The notes under the pieces were generated by a model. It saw only the letters and a program-made list of their open reading frames with translations, had not been told where the DNA came from and did no database searches. A stretch of 64,000 bases of DNA from Tubulanus polymorphus (taxonomy: Eukaryota > Nemertea > Palaeonemertea > Tubulaniformes > Tubulanidae): NCBI RefSeq assembly GCF_964204645.1, contig NC_134029.1, positions 12,452,850-12,516,849 of the forward strand, read 5' to 3'. The position numbers and the translations under genes were made by a program. How positions within the stretch are numbered: the stretch's first letter is position 1; each line of letters begins with the position of its first letter. Of this stretch, positions 21,807 to 32,544 are shown piece by piece.

Positions 21807-23957
21807 GACACTGAAAGCTGATCAATTGCCATATCTATAGTCGTTATTACGAGGTTCCACTGTTACATGATTGAAGTGTATGTTCCATCCATGCTTTTCG
21901 TAATTGACTTTGTGTTTTACATAGAGCAAAATATTTTTCATATACGTGGCAATGTACGTTGTATATTATAATTCATTGATACTGAAACAAAGTAATTTTG
22001 TATTGGTATATTAAGTATGTTGAACTGTTCTGACAATCACATATCACTGATGTTTTTCATATTCTTTTTTATTGTTTGGTGAAAACGAAAACATTCAAAT
22101 AATGTACGTAGAGTAGGTATTGGGTTAGGAAAATTTTATCAACAAAACAAACGTCCGTTGTGTTTTGTCTTTTATAAGCTTCGAGAGAACTAAGTATCAG
22201 TGGATAGAAAGAGGTACATGTATATAATATTCCTGTGTATATATTTTTTAATGTCAACGCAGAGGGATGTAAAATTAGAATCTTGTAAAATTGACATGTT
22301 CATTTTAAAAGAGATTATACATATGGTTATTATATTAATTTGGTCCTTTAGATGTAATATGCATTTGTATGTTTACTGATATATTTTATATGATAATAGA
22401 GCATAATTCAGACACATACATAGATGTACTGGCCATATCTTTTATCCTATTTTTATCAAATGTCAAAATGCTCAATAACATATTAAATCATTTCATACTT
22501 ATAACTACATATCTAGCTCTGTTTTCGAATAGATCTGAAGTTAACTAGTCTACATATCATATAACTCAATAAAAAGTCTAATTCACTTAGGCTTAGATGC
22601 ATGAAATCAAAATATTTGATATGCGTAGTATGAAAACTTGGGCCTAGTCAAATGTTTACACTAAATTTGGCTAAATGAAATAGATTAAAATACTTACCTG
22701 TAAATATCAGCGAATAGAAAGAGTAAGATATATAAAATTCATGTGTATATGTATCGAGAGATTTAAAATCTGAATAACTTTCTGAGTCACTGCGACTATA
22801 TATCTACCCTTGGGCTAGCTGGTGTCAGATGGCCTAATATTTAATTAAATACAAACTATTCGTGCAATCGATCGCTATTACTCGTCGATTACTGCACGCT
22901 ATTACTACCTTGTTTGAGTGTATCGTCAAACCGCCAGATTGTATAACATTGATAATGGATAAGTTTGTTTAATGATAATAGTGATAAATATCAATTGAGC
23001 AAGATGGTAGATACACAGGTGCTCACAGTAATTCACAGTTTTAATTCGACTGATTTTCCTGAAAATTGAGACAAAACAACGTGTTTGCCGATAAATAATC
23101 AAAGTAAAATAAAGTCTGCCTTTCCGTCTGCCATCTAAACTTCGCATCAATGAAAAACTGATATTATCAGATTGACACATGCATTTACAATAAAGAATAT
23201 ATGTGAAATTAAGTGTTGCTAAATATTTGTAATATGCTCACACTATACATGCTACGTTTCACAAGTACGATCGTCTTTCCAGTATGCATAGCAATTTAGT
23301 TATTTTTTGAATTACACTACTTATATTTTCTAGACGAATCATTTGTAGTGCATTTATGAATGACATAAATAAAGGTATTTTGTATTAATTAAGTTTGGTT
23401 TCAATTGTTTTTATGCCATTCTTTGTAACAAGGCTACGTACGTTGCTGACGAGCAAAGAAGATTGCATACAGATCGTTGCAATTCCTAGATACGATTCCT
23501 GTCAATTAAGTTCTCTCTATGTTTGTTGTAAAAAATACGTTCTGGATCTGGAACTTGGCAATAAGCAAATGAAACATGGTGTATAGACTGCCAAAAGAAC
23601 TATCGTTTCAAGAGCATCGCCACTAGGAATAATCATCTAGAAATTCGAGGAAAAGCTGTGCGATTTGTTAGGGATAAGTGAATAACTTAAATTTCACAAT
23701 TTTCAAAGATTGCCCTAGCTACGCTTATAGGGGTAGGAGATAGAAAATATCTATGCACGTTGTATGTATATTCGAAAGAATACCCACAATGAGCTAGTTT
23801 TTTTGTAATTTATACATGAAATATCAAATTAACATATAACTGAATAGTGCATGGAGATTTCATACACTAGTTTGTTAGTTATTCGAATCAAATGTTTCGT
23901 TGAAAGCACTGGCTTGAAATTATGTTTTTGTTGTTATAATTTTGAATATGAATAAAC
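21807..23957. other. 3' UTR/intergenic AT-rich sequence
   Basis: There is no gene in this 2.1-kb stretch after the fusion gene stop. Candidate poly(A) signals AATAAA occur at 22568-22573 and near 23188, 23365 and 23951. None can be preferred from sequence alone. Short ORFs here have no domain. Confidence 0.5.
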
Positions 23958-25659
23958 GGTTGTAGGTAAAAATCCCCTGGGTAAAAATCCCCTAGGTAAA
24001 AATCCCCAATTATTCAAAGTAGGTAAAAGTCCCCCACCTTTTGAATGGAGTCCAAATTAGATACAATTTTAAGGTCAATTTATTCGTATTAATATATTCT
24101 ATTTATTATTTACCTTATAATTGCGTTACATAGAAATATCATGTATAGAAGTTATCGCATTTCAATGAAAAATACAAAATTAGAAGTTAATTAATTCACA
24201 AAATCGCATCACAATAAAAATTACAAATTGGTTGTTCATTAATACTGTATCGCACAAAATATAAGTTAAAAAGAAAACAATCGCACAGTTCAAACATATT
24301 ATGATTTTAATTTTCAAAAAGCACTCTAAATTAAAAGTCTATTTATAACGCACAGCTTAAATAATATATCACAAGTAAAAAATGGCTCATCAAATAGGTA
24401 AAAGATATTACATTTTGAAGTTTAAAAAGTATTACAAATTAGAAGTTAATTAATGTACAAAATCGCATCACATTGTAAATCACATCGCACAGTACTGCAT
24501 CGCGCAAAATATAAGTTAAAAAGAGGTCATCGCACAGTTCAGTTTTATTTTCAAAAAGTACTCCAAGTTAAAAGTTACTTTAGTTAACGTTTATCAATTC
24601 TAATTTCCAAGCGGAATGTTATGACCCACACCACGCAGGAAATCGGCCATATTCAAATGTCCATCATTGTATTGTCGACACAGTATTTTTAATCGTTCGT
24701 GTAACGGACGATGGATGTTGCTAACCCGTCGTTGTGGAACTCCACCGATGGCGTTTTCCATTATCTTGGTGCTTGTGACACTCTGTTCCATTTGAATGGT
24801 ACGGATGGCGCGCCATATAGAAGGGTGTTTGTGCCCAATCAAATTGCGGAATCTGTTGTTCCATCCTTCTGAAACATTATTAGTTTTGGGGTCAGAGTTT
24901 AAAGTTGCTCGATTTACGTTCCATCTCTCGGGTGCGAATCTCGGAGCAATTCTCCGTATTATGTGTCGATTCTCTTCTCCGATTCTTCTTTCCCTATATG
25001 TTCCATTAACATATGTCGCATCGAAGTAGTTAATAAGAGGATCACAACCATCTGGGGCAACATCTCGTAGATGTTGCATTCCCGCCACAACATCCGCAGT
25101 GGGAAGAAATGCCAAACCATCAAGCCCACAGAATAACTTGAAATCGTCCTCATTCTGATACCTGAATACATAAGAGTAAATGAGTCAACAACAATTTGTA
25201 CAAAATCATTCAATTATTTTAAAAATTAAAAAAAGGTCATTTTCTTACCGATTTGCCATCCCGAGCTCTTGTATCTTGCGCCAGGTTGATTGTCTTAGGT
25301 GATAAAAACAACCCTGAATCTGCAGTGCATCGCCGAAGACAGCTCTTAACGCGTGATGAACATCTCAAAGTCCACTATAACTGTATCGGGATCAATACCA
25401 TCGACATTTTCACTGATGGCATTGAACAAATCCTCGTATGTACCTTCTGACTTCCGCTGTAAGAATGTGTACACTAAAGGAACTGTTATATTGTCAACCA
25501 AAGGAGCATGGATGACATACACCTGAGAAAAAAGTGGTGGTGCCATCGCAAAGTTCACAAAGGATATTGGTGAGGAATTAAAAACTTGAAAGCAGCAAGC
25601 GGAAAACAGTTCGATTTAAATTTTTCGTAATTCAAAGTAAGCATAGACAAAGAGCTAAC
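23958..25659 (-). mobile_element. Mutator-like element (MULE), decayed
   Basis: The left end is made of reiterated 'ggtaaaaatcccc' units (GGTTGTAGGTAAAAATCCCC at 23958, repeated twice more by 24030). The interior carries a broken MULE transposase on the minus strand. The matching right end is not seen directly after the transposase. A second element with the same ends begins at 25660, so the original right end was probably lost or replaced. Confidence 0.65.
24600..25558 (-). pseudogene. MULE transposase, broken
   Basis: The upstream exon (25249-25558) reads LFSQVYVIHAPL, then VPLVYTFLQRKSEGTYEDLF, then DPDTVIVDFEM. This is the MULE transposase core, with a catalytic Asp in VDFE. A frameshift near 25360 moves the frame; beyond it come QGCFYHL, then QSTWRKIQELGMANR, the family C…H…WRKIQ motif. 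An 87-bp GT-AG intron (25162-25248) leads to YQNEDDFKLFCGL and the C-terminal part (24600-25161), which holds NNVSEGWNNRFRN (the family 'NN..E.WN..F' motif). The N-terminus, including any FLYWCH or other zinc finger, is missing. The frame is otherwise well kept, so inactivation may be fairly recent. Confidence 0.78.
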
Positions 25660-26342
25660 GGTTGTAGTTAAAAGCCCCCTCTGTAAAAATCCTCTAGGTA
25701 AAAATCCCCAAATATTCAAAGTAGGTAAAATTCCCCACTTTTCAATGATGTTCAAGAACATTTCAAAGCAAAATGTTTCTGAAATTTTATTTATTTGCAA
25801 TGAGATTGAAATATGTTTGAACTGTGCAATGAAATCTTTCGTTGGGGTGAATTAGTTAACTCTTAGAATAAGATAAATTGTTAGAATTAATAAGAATAAT
25901 GAACTTATTATTCTTTATATCGTACAATTCGAACTGCAATGGTATATTTTTGAACTGTGAAATCGTGTTAACTTGTATTTCAGCTGTGCGATGCCATGAG
26001 TTAATAGAAATAATGAACGTTTAATTTGAAATACTTTAGATTCAAGCTAGTGCGATAAATTTTAAATGTGCGATGAACCCTTTCATTAACTGCTATAACT
26101 TAAAGTACTAATTTGGTATTAATGAACTGTTAATTTGTTGTAAGTTTTAATGCAATTAGTGTATACTATAGTTTGTACGCTCGTGATATCCTTATGGTTT
26201 TCCACGGTAAAATATAAATAAATTGGATATGTGTATCTGAATTAATTTACCTCAAATTGTATCACTTCATTCAAAAGGAGGGGGATTTTTACCTACTCTG
26301 AAGAATTGGGGATTTTTACCTAGGGGATTTTTACCGCTAACC
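25660..26342. mobile_element. 683-bp MULE-type MITE with 9-bp TSD
   Basis: The left end GGTTGTAGTTAAAAGCCCCC and right end ...GGATTTTTACCGCTAACC are inverted. Both contain reiterated 'taaaaatcccc' motifs. The flanks are AGAGCTAAC (25651-25659) and AGAGCTTAC (26343-26351), a 9-bp duplication with one mismatch, as expected of Mutator-like elements. There is no coding sequence. It sits next to the broken transposase at 24600-25558 and shares its terminal motif. Confidence 0.75.
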
Positions 26343-26564
26343 AGAGCTTACAAGCCATTATACATTGAACCTTATTTAATCTAGATGACCCCGTAATTCC
26401 TTCAATTACGTACGTACACAATATGATCACGGAAAGCGTACCAGGTGATAACGAATAATTACTCGGCCACTATATATTGATATTACGAATCGATGTATTT
26501 AATTCGGTTATCTAAACTCAGTCTACAATTCTTTAAATCACTAGTTAATTAAAAGGGTTAGGGG

Positions 26565-26700
26565 TAAAAAAAATCACCTAGTTAAAGATCCCCTATAGGT
26601 AATGTCCCCTCGGTGAAAAACCCCAATTCTCCAAAGTAGGTAACCCCCTACATTTTGATTTGGAGCGCAAGTAGATACAATTTTAAGGTCAATTTATTCA
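26565..26700. repeat. Isolated MULE left-end fragment
   Basis: The sequence 'ggggtaaaaaaaatcacc…' followed by 'gatacaattttaaggtcaat' (about 26674) matches the left end region at 23958-24090. It is a third, degenerate copy of the same end in the same orientation. No partner right end follows. Confidence 0.6.
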
Positions 26701-26759
26701 TATTATTTACGTACTTCTACGAATCTACGAGCAATTATCTGAAATTCAAACCATAGAAC

Positions 26760-26933
26760 CACAGGGGCTCGTTTCAGAGTTGTAGATTATGTAAAAACGA
26801 TAATCTGTTAATGCAATGTATATAGTATATGTAAAATAACTTTATATATTATATTATTTTATATATACTATATACATTGGATTAACAGATTATCGTTTTA
26901 ACATTACCTACAACTCTGATACGAGCCCCTGTG
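26760..26933. mobile_element. 174-bp palindromic MITE, hAT-like
   Basis: The ends CACAGGGGCTCG and CGAGCCCCTGTG are exact inverted copies, and the inversion continues through 'gataatctgttaat' / 'attaacagattatc'. The flanks CATAGAAC (26752-26759) and CATAGCAC (26934-26941) form an 8-bp target duplication with one mismatch. This points to a hAT-family non-autonomous element. Confidence 0.75.
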
Positions 26934-26941
26934 CATAGCAC

Positions 26942-28939
26942 AGGTGGATCCGTTTCATTTATGATTGTGCACTAAAAAGAACAAATTGCTGCTTATACCA
27001 TAGCTAGAAATGTCTTCACATTGCTTAAGACCATAAAAACACCTTTTAGCAACAATTCTACTTGACCTCCCTACCATGTCGCCAGGATCGAGGTTCCCAG
27101 CGCCTAGTTTTGCCTGTGCACAATTCGAAAGAGCGCTTTGAAAAGGGTACTCCCAAAAACTTGGTGATCTTTCATTGTATTTCCAAGTGACCATTTCATT
27201 TGAATAACCAACACTCTCGTAAAACCATCAAAATTGTCAATTTGTTTATGTTCAATATGCTGCAAATGCAATATCTTTTTATTTCTCCAAAAACAACTTG
27301 TCATTTCTTCAAGTCGATCACGGAGTGGGGTTTATCACGATCTAGGCGCTTTTTTCAGATTAATTCAAAAGACGCATGAATCTTTTCTGCCATGTTTACA
27401 GTGATAACCCTTATGGCCTTATCCCCAGTGATCCTGACAAGTAAGCGTTGATAAACGTTGCATTTTACGGTACTTGATGGGCCAGCCAAAGGTTTCTTTG
27501 AACTTTTTGGTTGAGTGAATTCTCTACAATTTTTATCTTTTCGAAATTTCAAACCTGAACTCAGTTCACAAAAATTCCCCTGACGTCAATAATCATAATT
27601 AGATAAAAATTACACAATATGTTTTTGACAAATATTTATTAATATATGTAATAAAAATGTGCATTTTTTATTAAAATTGTTAGATGGAAGATGGGAAGAT
27701 TGTTAGATGGGAAATTCAATGATTTTAAAGCAGGGCCACATTCAGGCATCGGCTACTGGCAGCTCTAGTACCTGCATTGATTAAAGTAGGTCTGTAAACG
27801 AATTAATACGGTATGGGAGAAAATGGCCTCTATATCCTGCAAGTCTGGTCTGGATTTTTCGCCGATGAGTCAACAGCCGAAACTTCGTAGTTTGATTTTG
27901 ATAAATTCCGTCGTATAAAATTGTTATGTGAGATCAAATGTAATAAATATAGAATGTGTGAAGGGCTGGGATCACCTGCAATCTCCATTTCCTTAGAAAC
28001 AAAATCCACATTGGAATCAGATAGATAAAACGAAAATTTCCATACAAAGACTTTATTATTATTCAAGCTTTATTTTCATTTTTCAATCACATATTCAATC
28101 TATACATGCCACTTGTAAAAAAAATAGAAATAAGGCAGTTGGATGATACATGCTGTATACTGCTATATACACATCTACCAGCTACATAACCTCATATTTT
28201 AACGTTAACCTGATACTAATTAAAAGTTCATCATTATCATACCAGTCCCCAAATTAATCAGCCATTATAAAGCATCAACCAAGATTACAGTTTGATAATC
28301 ATTATGTTTATAACTCCAGAGATGTTTACAAGGAAGTCAATCCAAAGTCAAATTTGGTTAAGTGCTCATAATGATAAGTCAAAGTGATGTTTGAAACATA
28401 AATACTCAAGTCACAATCTGTATTTCTAATATGTATTTATAATCAAATCTGCCAAATGTAAGTGATCATCTGGATAAGTCGTCACTTTTATCACAATCCC
28501 CAAAGTGTCGAGTTAACCGTGGTTAACTGTTTTAGTTGAATCAACACATCAAAAGGGACTCCCACCCTACGGTCTTATAATCACTCGATACGGTTCAGAT
28601 ACGGTTCAGAAGAAGAGTTAACAGCGTGATAAGTCTTATTGGTTCCCACTCTGTTTCTCTGTTTGTAGTTTTCTGTCAGTATGCTGCAAGTAGATAAAAA
28701 AATGTATGTCAATTATCAAAATTTTATGTGATTTTGTATAAATATGTAATAATGAATACTCACAACTGTTCACAGCATTTCTTCTTTATGCTCGCCAGTT
28801 CAGCATTCATCATAACCTGGTAACATATTATCTGCCAATCCATTTACTTATAACCCTAGGAGGCACTGGTGGTCGACTCAATACGAAAACAGCAATCTTC
28901 CCTGCTAATAAAAACGTGGACAATACATAAATGTCTATT
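26942..28939. other. No gene recognised
   Basis: About 2 kb with no coding sequence that can be supported. Short ORFs occur on both strands but show no domain, no codon bias and no splice logic. No repeat family from elsewhere in the window was recognised here. Confidence 0.5.
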
Positions 28940-28944
28940 ATGAT

Positions 28945-29229
28945 GGGCGTCACCAGGATTTTTTTGGAGTTCATTTTTAGGAATAAGGGGGTCTGGGTGT
29001 CCTCCCCAGAAAATTTTGTGCAAGCAGGCGTGTTCTGGTGCAATCTGAGGCCGATAGGTAGACTGGTTCCCGTTTATAGGTAGACTGGTTCCCGTTTACT
29101 TTGTCTTTGCATGTATTGATTTTATTTTGCTAATTTAGCAAATGCAAACCATGAGCCGACGTTCGTCGACGTTTGAAAATTCAAAAAAAGGGGGTTCGTT
29201 TTAACTACCGAATCCCCCTAGCGACGCCC
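28945..29229. mobile_element. 285-bp MITE with 5-bp TSD
   Basis: The left end GGGCGTCACCAGG and right end CCTAGCGACGCCC are inverted (reverse complement GGGCGTCGCTAGG). Both sides are flanked by ATGAT (28940-28944 and 29230-29234). A small tandem duplication of 'ggtagactggttcccgttta' lies inside, at about 29055-29100. There is no coding capacity. Confidence 0.65.
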
Positions 29230-29993
29230 ATGATTACTGATACACACACAGGCCCAGACTGTGGTATTAACTTTAACCCGGGGGCCAACTCAATTAAGAA
29301 AAAAATTAATGTGCATGATCACCCAGACAGCATATTTCACAATAACAGATGTACACACTCTCACGAGCAGTTTCCAGCAAAAAATAAATATCTCCTATCT
29401 GTCCAGCAAGTAAGTAAGAAATGCTTGTGAAAACCAAGCAATGTGACATGTGACAATATAAGCATCCCAGGGGCAGATCCAGGCTGGGAAAAATGGGGTG
29501 GGGGTTCACTTTATATGACAAGGGCATTTTATCGTTGTGAAAAGTGTCCAGTCGCATTGAGTGGGGCAGGCGCGACACACCACTAAGCTGCAGACTTTTG
29601 TCATATGCTGAGATCATTTGTAGGGTGGAATCTTTTGTAGTGAGATTTTCTAAAGGGCTGGTCAGAAAAGGAGTTGCAACCCTGGATCTGAGCATCCCTC
29701 AAAACAAGTTAGACAATCCCGTCCGAAAAACTCCCAGTAATTTACTCTACATACCATACCGGGGCAAGTTGGTAGGCTCCAAAAGTTACCAAAACCATTG
29801 GCATTGCCATTTGGCCAGTGTCTATTTCCAAAGACGTTGGACTGGTTCAACGTCCCTTTGGTTTTGGAGATGATATCGATGATTTTGAATGATAGGACCT
29901 AAACATGCAGTAAATTAGGACATGCAAAAAATTAGCCAGTTTTGTTGAATAAGACAAGTGACGTGAAAAACATGACAGAGCAGATCTTTACAC

Positions 29994-30091
29994 GGACTTG
30001 ACACAAAACGATTTTGACCTCAGTATCCTAGGTACTGTCTTTTTATATATAGTACCTAGGATACTGGGGTCAAAATCCTTTTTTCAAGTCC
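29994..30091. repeat. Fold-back element near the right end of the insertion
   Basis: The arms GATTTTGACCTCAGTATCC… (30010) and its complement …GGATACTGGGGTCAAAATC (ending 30077) differ at one position over 27 bp. An outer pair, GGACTTGA/TCAAGTCC, extends the palindrome. The loop is short and AT-rich (gtctttttatatat). Confidence 0.7.
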
Positions 30092-30193
30092 CTGTGGATC
30101 TTTTAGTTAAATGTTTAAATTCCAAAGCGGAACCAAGAAGTGACAGCGTAGCGCAGCGCACCTAGAGCGGCGCGCAGCCGTGAAGGTTGAAAA

Positions 30194-30245
30194 TGACACC
30201 CTCTAGCGGTTCCTTGTTTGATGTGGTTCCTCGAATGCTACCCCG
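30194..30245 (-). repeat. Right TIR of the 26-kb insertion
   Basis: Read on the minus strand, this begins GGGGTAGCATTCGAGGAACC and continues to AGGAACCGCTAGAGGG. It aligns with 4007-4058 at about three quarters identity. It abuts the restarted composite repeat ACACACGTC at 30246. Confidence 0.55.
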
Positions 30246-30769
30246 ACACACGTCGATTCGTCGATGTTTACGGCTCGACAGTGCTTTTAAAATCTAAAGT
30301 AGTAAATTTCCAGTGTATCGGTAATATGATTTGATGAGGAAAATGGGCTATTGTTAAAATCACTGTTTGAAGACCGCGACTGAATTTGAAGTCTGCCGCA
30401 ATAAATTAGTTCATTTATACTTGAATTGATAATCGAAGTGACAGTCGGCCTGCGGGTTGATTTCGGGATGACGACTCGAAAAACATGTCGCCCCATTGAA
30501 TGGGGCTAAATTGTCGATGTTTACGGCCCGACAGCGCTTTTGTAACGATGATTCGTGAAAAAACACGCGGGCTATTTGTAGATCTCAGTGAGCTGAACGA
30601 TATTATATGGATTGTATATGAAACAGCGGTAAGGTAACAAAGCCTATGTTCTTTTGGTAAAAATAGTGTGGAAGAAAATAATAATAATAAATATAGCTGC
30701 AAAGCAGCGATAACGGGTTTTCTGCACAGTCTTAGAATCCTGTTCAACGGTGGATTTCGACGAAGCATT

Positions 30770-31000
30770 TGATAATGCACAACATCAACCATTACTAAAC
30801 AGGCTCCATGGAAACAGTAACCATGATAGGTCGCTCAAATGGCTCAGCAGTTATCTCTGAACGAAAACTTGTAGCCGAAATCAACGGAACACCTCATCTT
30901 GGAATAAGTCGATCTAACTAGTGGAGTCACGCATGGTAGTATCCTGAGTTGTCTTCTGTTTATTGTCCTGACAAATGGCATACACAGTAATCCAACATAT
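30770..31000 (+). pseudogene. LINE reverse transcriptase remnant (composite unit)
   Basis: Interrupted reading frames give 'AFD…QHQPLLN', 'LKWLSSYL' and 'LVAEINGTP', then 'GVT…GSIL', the order of motifs in jockey/CR1-like reverse transcriptases (…KAFD.V.H..LL…LKWF.SYL…INGT…G..QGSIL). Stops and frameshifts break it. Homologous remnants occur at 34855-35100, 46575-46815 and 57090-57330, so the fragment was part of the composite unit before it spread. Confidence 0.6.
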
Positions 31001-31784
31001 ACCTGACCGAGTAAATTTCCAAATCGACCTTAACGCGCTGTTCGACCAAAAAACTTAATGTTCCAACAAGAAAATCTTGTTCGAATGAAAATAATTCTGT
31101 TTGATAGAACAATACGCTTTTTGCTTGAACCAAAAATTTTCTTCATTCTGACAAAAAATGTGTTCGAACAAAAAGCTATGTTATTGTTGAAATGAAAAAA
31201 AATTTGGTTGAGCGAAAACAATTTTTTTCGAACAAATGTTTGAATGAAAACGATTCTGTTCGATTGAACAAAATACTTAATACTTTCGGTTCGGAGAAAA
31301 AACTTTTTTCAATATACTTGTTCGAACGAAAAACTTAATGTTCTGACAAGAAAATTCTGTTCAAATTAAAACGATTCTGTTCAATTGAATGATTGTTCGA
31401 ACGAAAAACCTTTCGTTTGGACAAAAAAAAGTTTGTTCAACTTTGTTCTAACGATTTTTTCAAATTGGTTCAATTGTATAGAATATTATTGGTTCGAACG
31501 AAATAAATTTTGTTCCGACGAAAGAATTTTCAAGCGAAAGGTCTTTTGAACGAAAGAAAAAGATATTTCTGGTGCTCCGCAGTAACTTAAAGCCAGACGT
31601 AGGTTGTTCTTGTGACACGATGCGATCCTCGCGTTGCATCGCAAGTTTCGATGCAAGTCGCTTGCAATACGATTGTGTGCAACTAGTTTCTGCCAGTCGC
31701 AAGAGCGCGTCGGTTGGTTGTGACAGTCGTGTCGCGTCGCAGAAAGTAGAACACCTACGACTCCATGTGACTGGCGTTGCTGAA

Positions 31785-32260
31785 AGATGAGGACGCCAGT
31801 GATATGACGACTGAGTTTCAAGTCGTCGAAACGTCACGATATGTCGACATATTCATGTCGAATTGATGCGATATATCGACATGAATATGGCGACTTGTCG
31901 AGTAGGAACGCAACAACTCGAGGCCCTTTATCGCTTCCGTAGATCTTTCATTGAGTAGGATCACTTGAATGATCGCTTTAATATCACTCTAAAAAAAAAG
32001 AATCTGCCAAAATGACCTTAATATTCGACACTATATCTACGGAAGCGATAAGGGGCCTCGGAGATGACGCGTTCCAACTCGACAAGTCGCCATATTATTG
32101 TCGACATACCGCGATGTATCGCGTCAAGTCGACATGAATATGTCGATATATCGTGACGTTTTGACGACATATTTCGTTTTCTTAACCATTTTCCTCGCGA
32201 CAAGTCGACATATTCATGACGACTTGAAACTCAGTCGTCATATTACTGGCGTCCTCATCT
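31785..32260. repeat. Fold-back element with long inverted ends
   Basis: AGATGAGGACGCCAGTGATA (31785) and its inverted partner ending TACTGGCGTCCTCATCT (32260) bound a palindrome. Inner arms repeat 'tcgacatattcatgtcga' and 'cgatatatcg' motifs and 'ggaagcgataaggg'. Similar arms recur at 32270-32450 and, rearranged, at 35740-36720. Confidence 0.7.
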
Positions 32261-32544
32261 TACATTTAGACATGTCTTCAAATGACGGCTTGTCCCGTGG
32301 AAAATGAGCAAATAAGCGAAATTTGTCGTGAAAACGTCACGATATGTAGACATATTCATGTGGACTTGACACGATATATCGCGATATATCGACATAAATA
32401 TGGCGACTTGTCGAGTTTGAACATGAAAACTCGAGGCCCTTTATCGCTTCCGTACTATATCAGATTAATCGACTTCAAAATAGGCGAAAGCATAAGTCTT
32501 TATAACGTTATTAATTTGCCTAATTATTCAAAAGCTAATAATGT

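Larger units (their letters stand above)
4007..30245 (+). mobile_element. 26.2-kb insertion with TIR-like ends and 9-bp target duplication
   Basis: The composite repeat, intact at 34252 and 45893, is interrupted here. Its left part ends ...ACACACGTC (3998-4006) and its right part restarts ACACACGTC... (30246-30254), a perfect 9-bp duplication. Just inside, the left end (GTAGTATTCAGGGAACC, 4014-4030) and the reverse complement of the right end (GTAGCATTCGAGGAACC) align at about 74% over about 48 bp, the second block being AGGAACCG-TAGA-GG. The extreme 2-4 bases do not align. Inside are one 23-exon gene on the plus strand and many smaller nested elements. The 9-bp duplication resembles Mutator-like elements, but the internal gene encodes a retroviral-type integrase, so the class is unresolved. 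An alternative is a segmental insertion by another mechanism. Confidence 0.6.
30246..32540. repeat. Composite repeat, right half of split copy
   Basis: From ACACACGTCGATTCGTCGATG onward this matches 34252 and downstream almost exactly. It is the continuation of the unit cut at 4006. It contains a LINE reverse-transcriptase remnant (about 30770-31000), a stretch rich in 'ttcgaacgaaaaac' (31020-31560), and fold-back arms (31785-32450). It is followed directly by satellite array B. Confidence 0.85.

Noticed and set aside
27355-27552. 65-codon minus-strand ORF with a plausible globular stretch
   Set aside because: Too short, with no recognised family and no neighbouring exon with matching phase.
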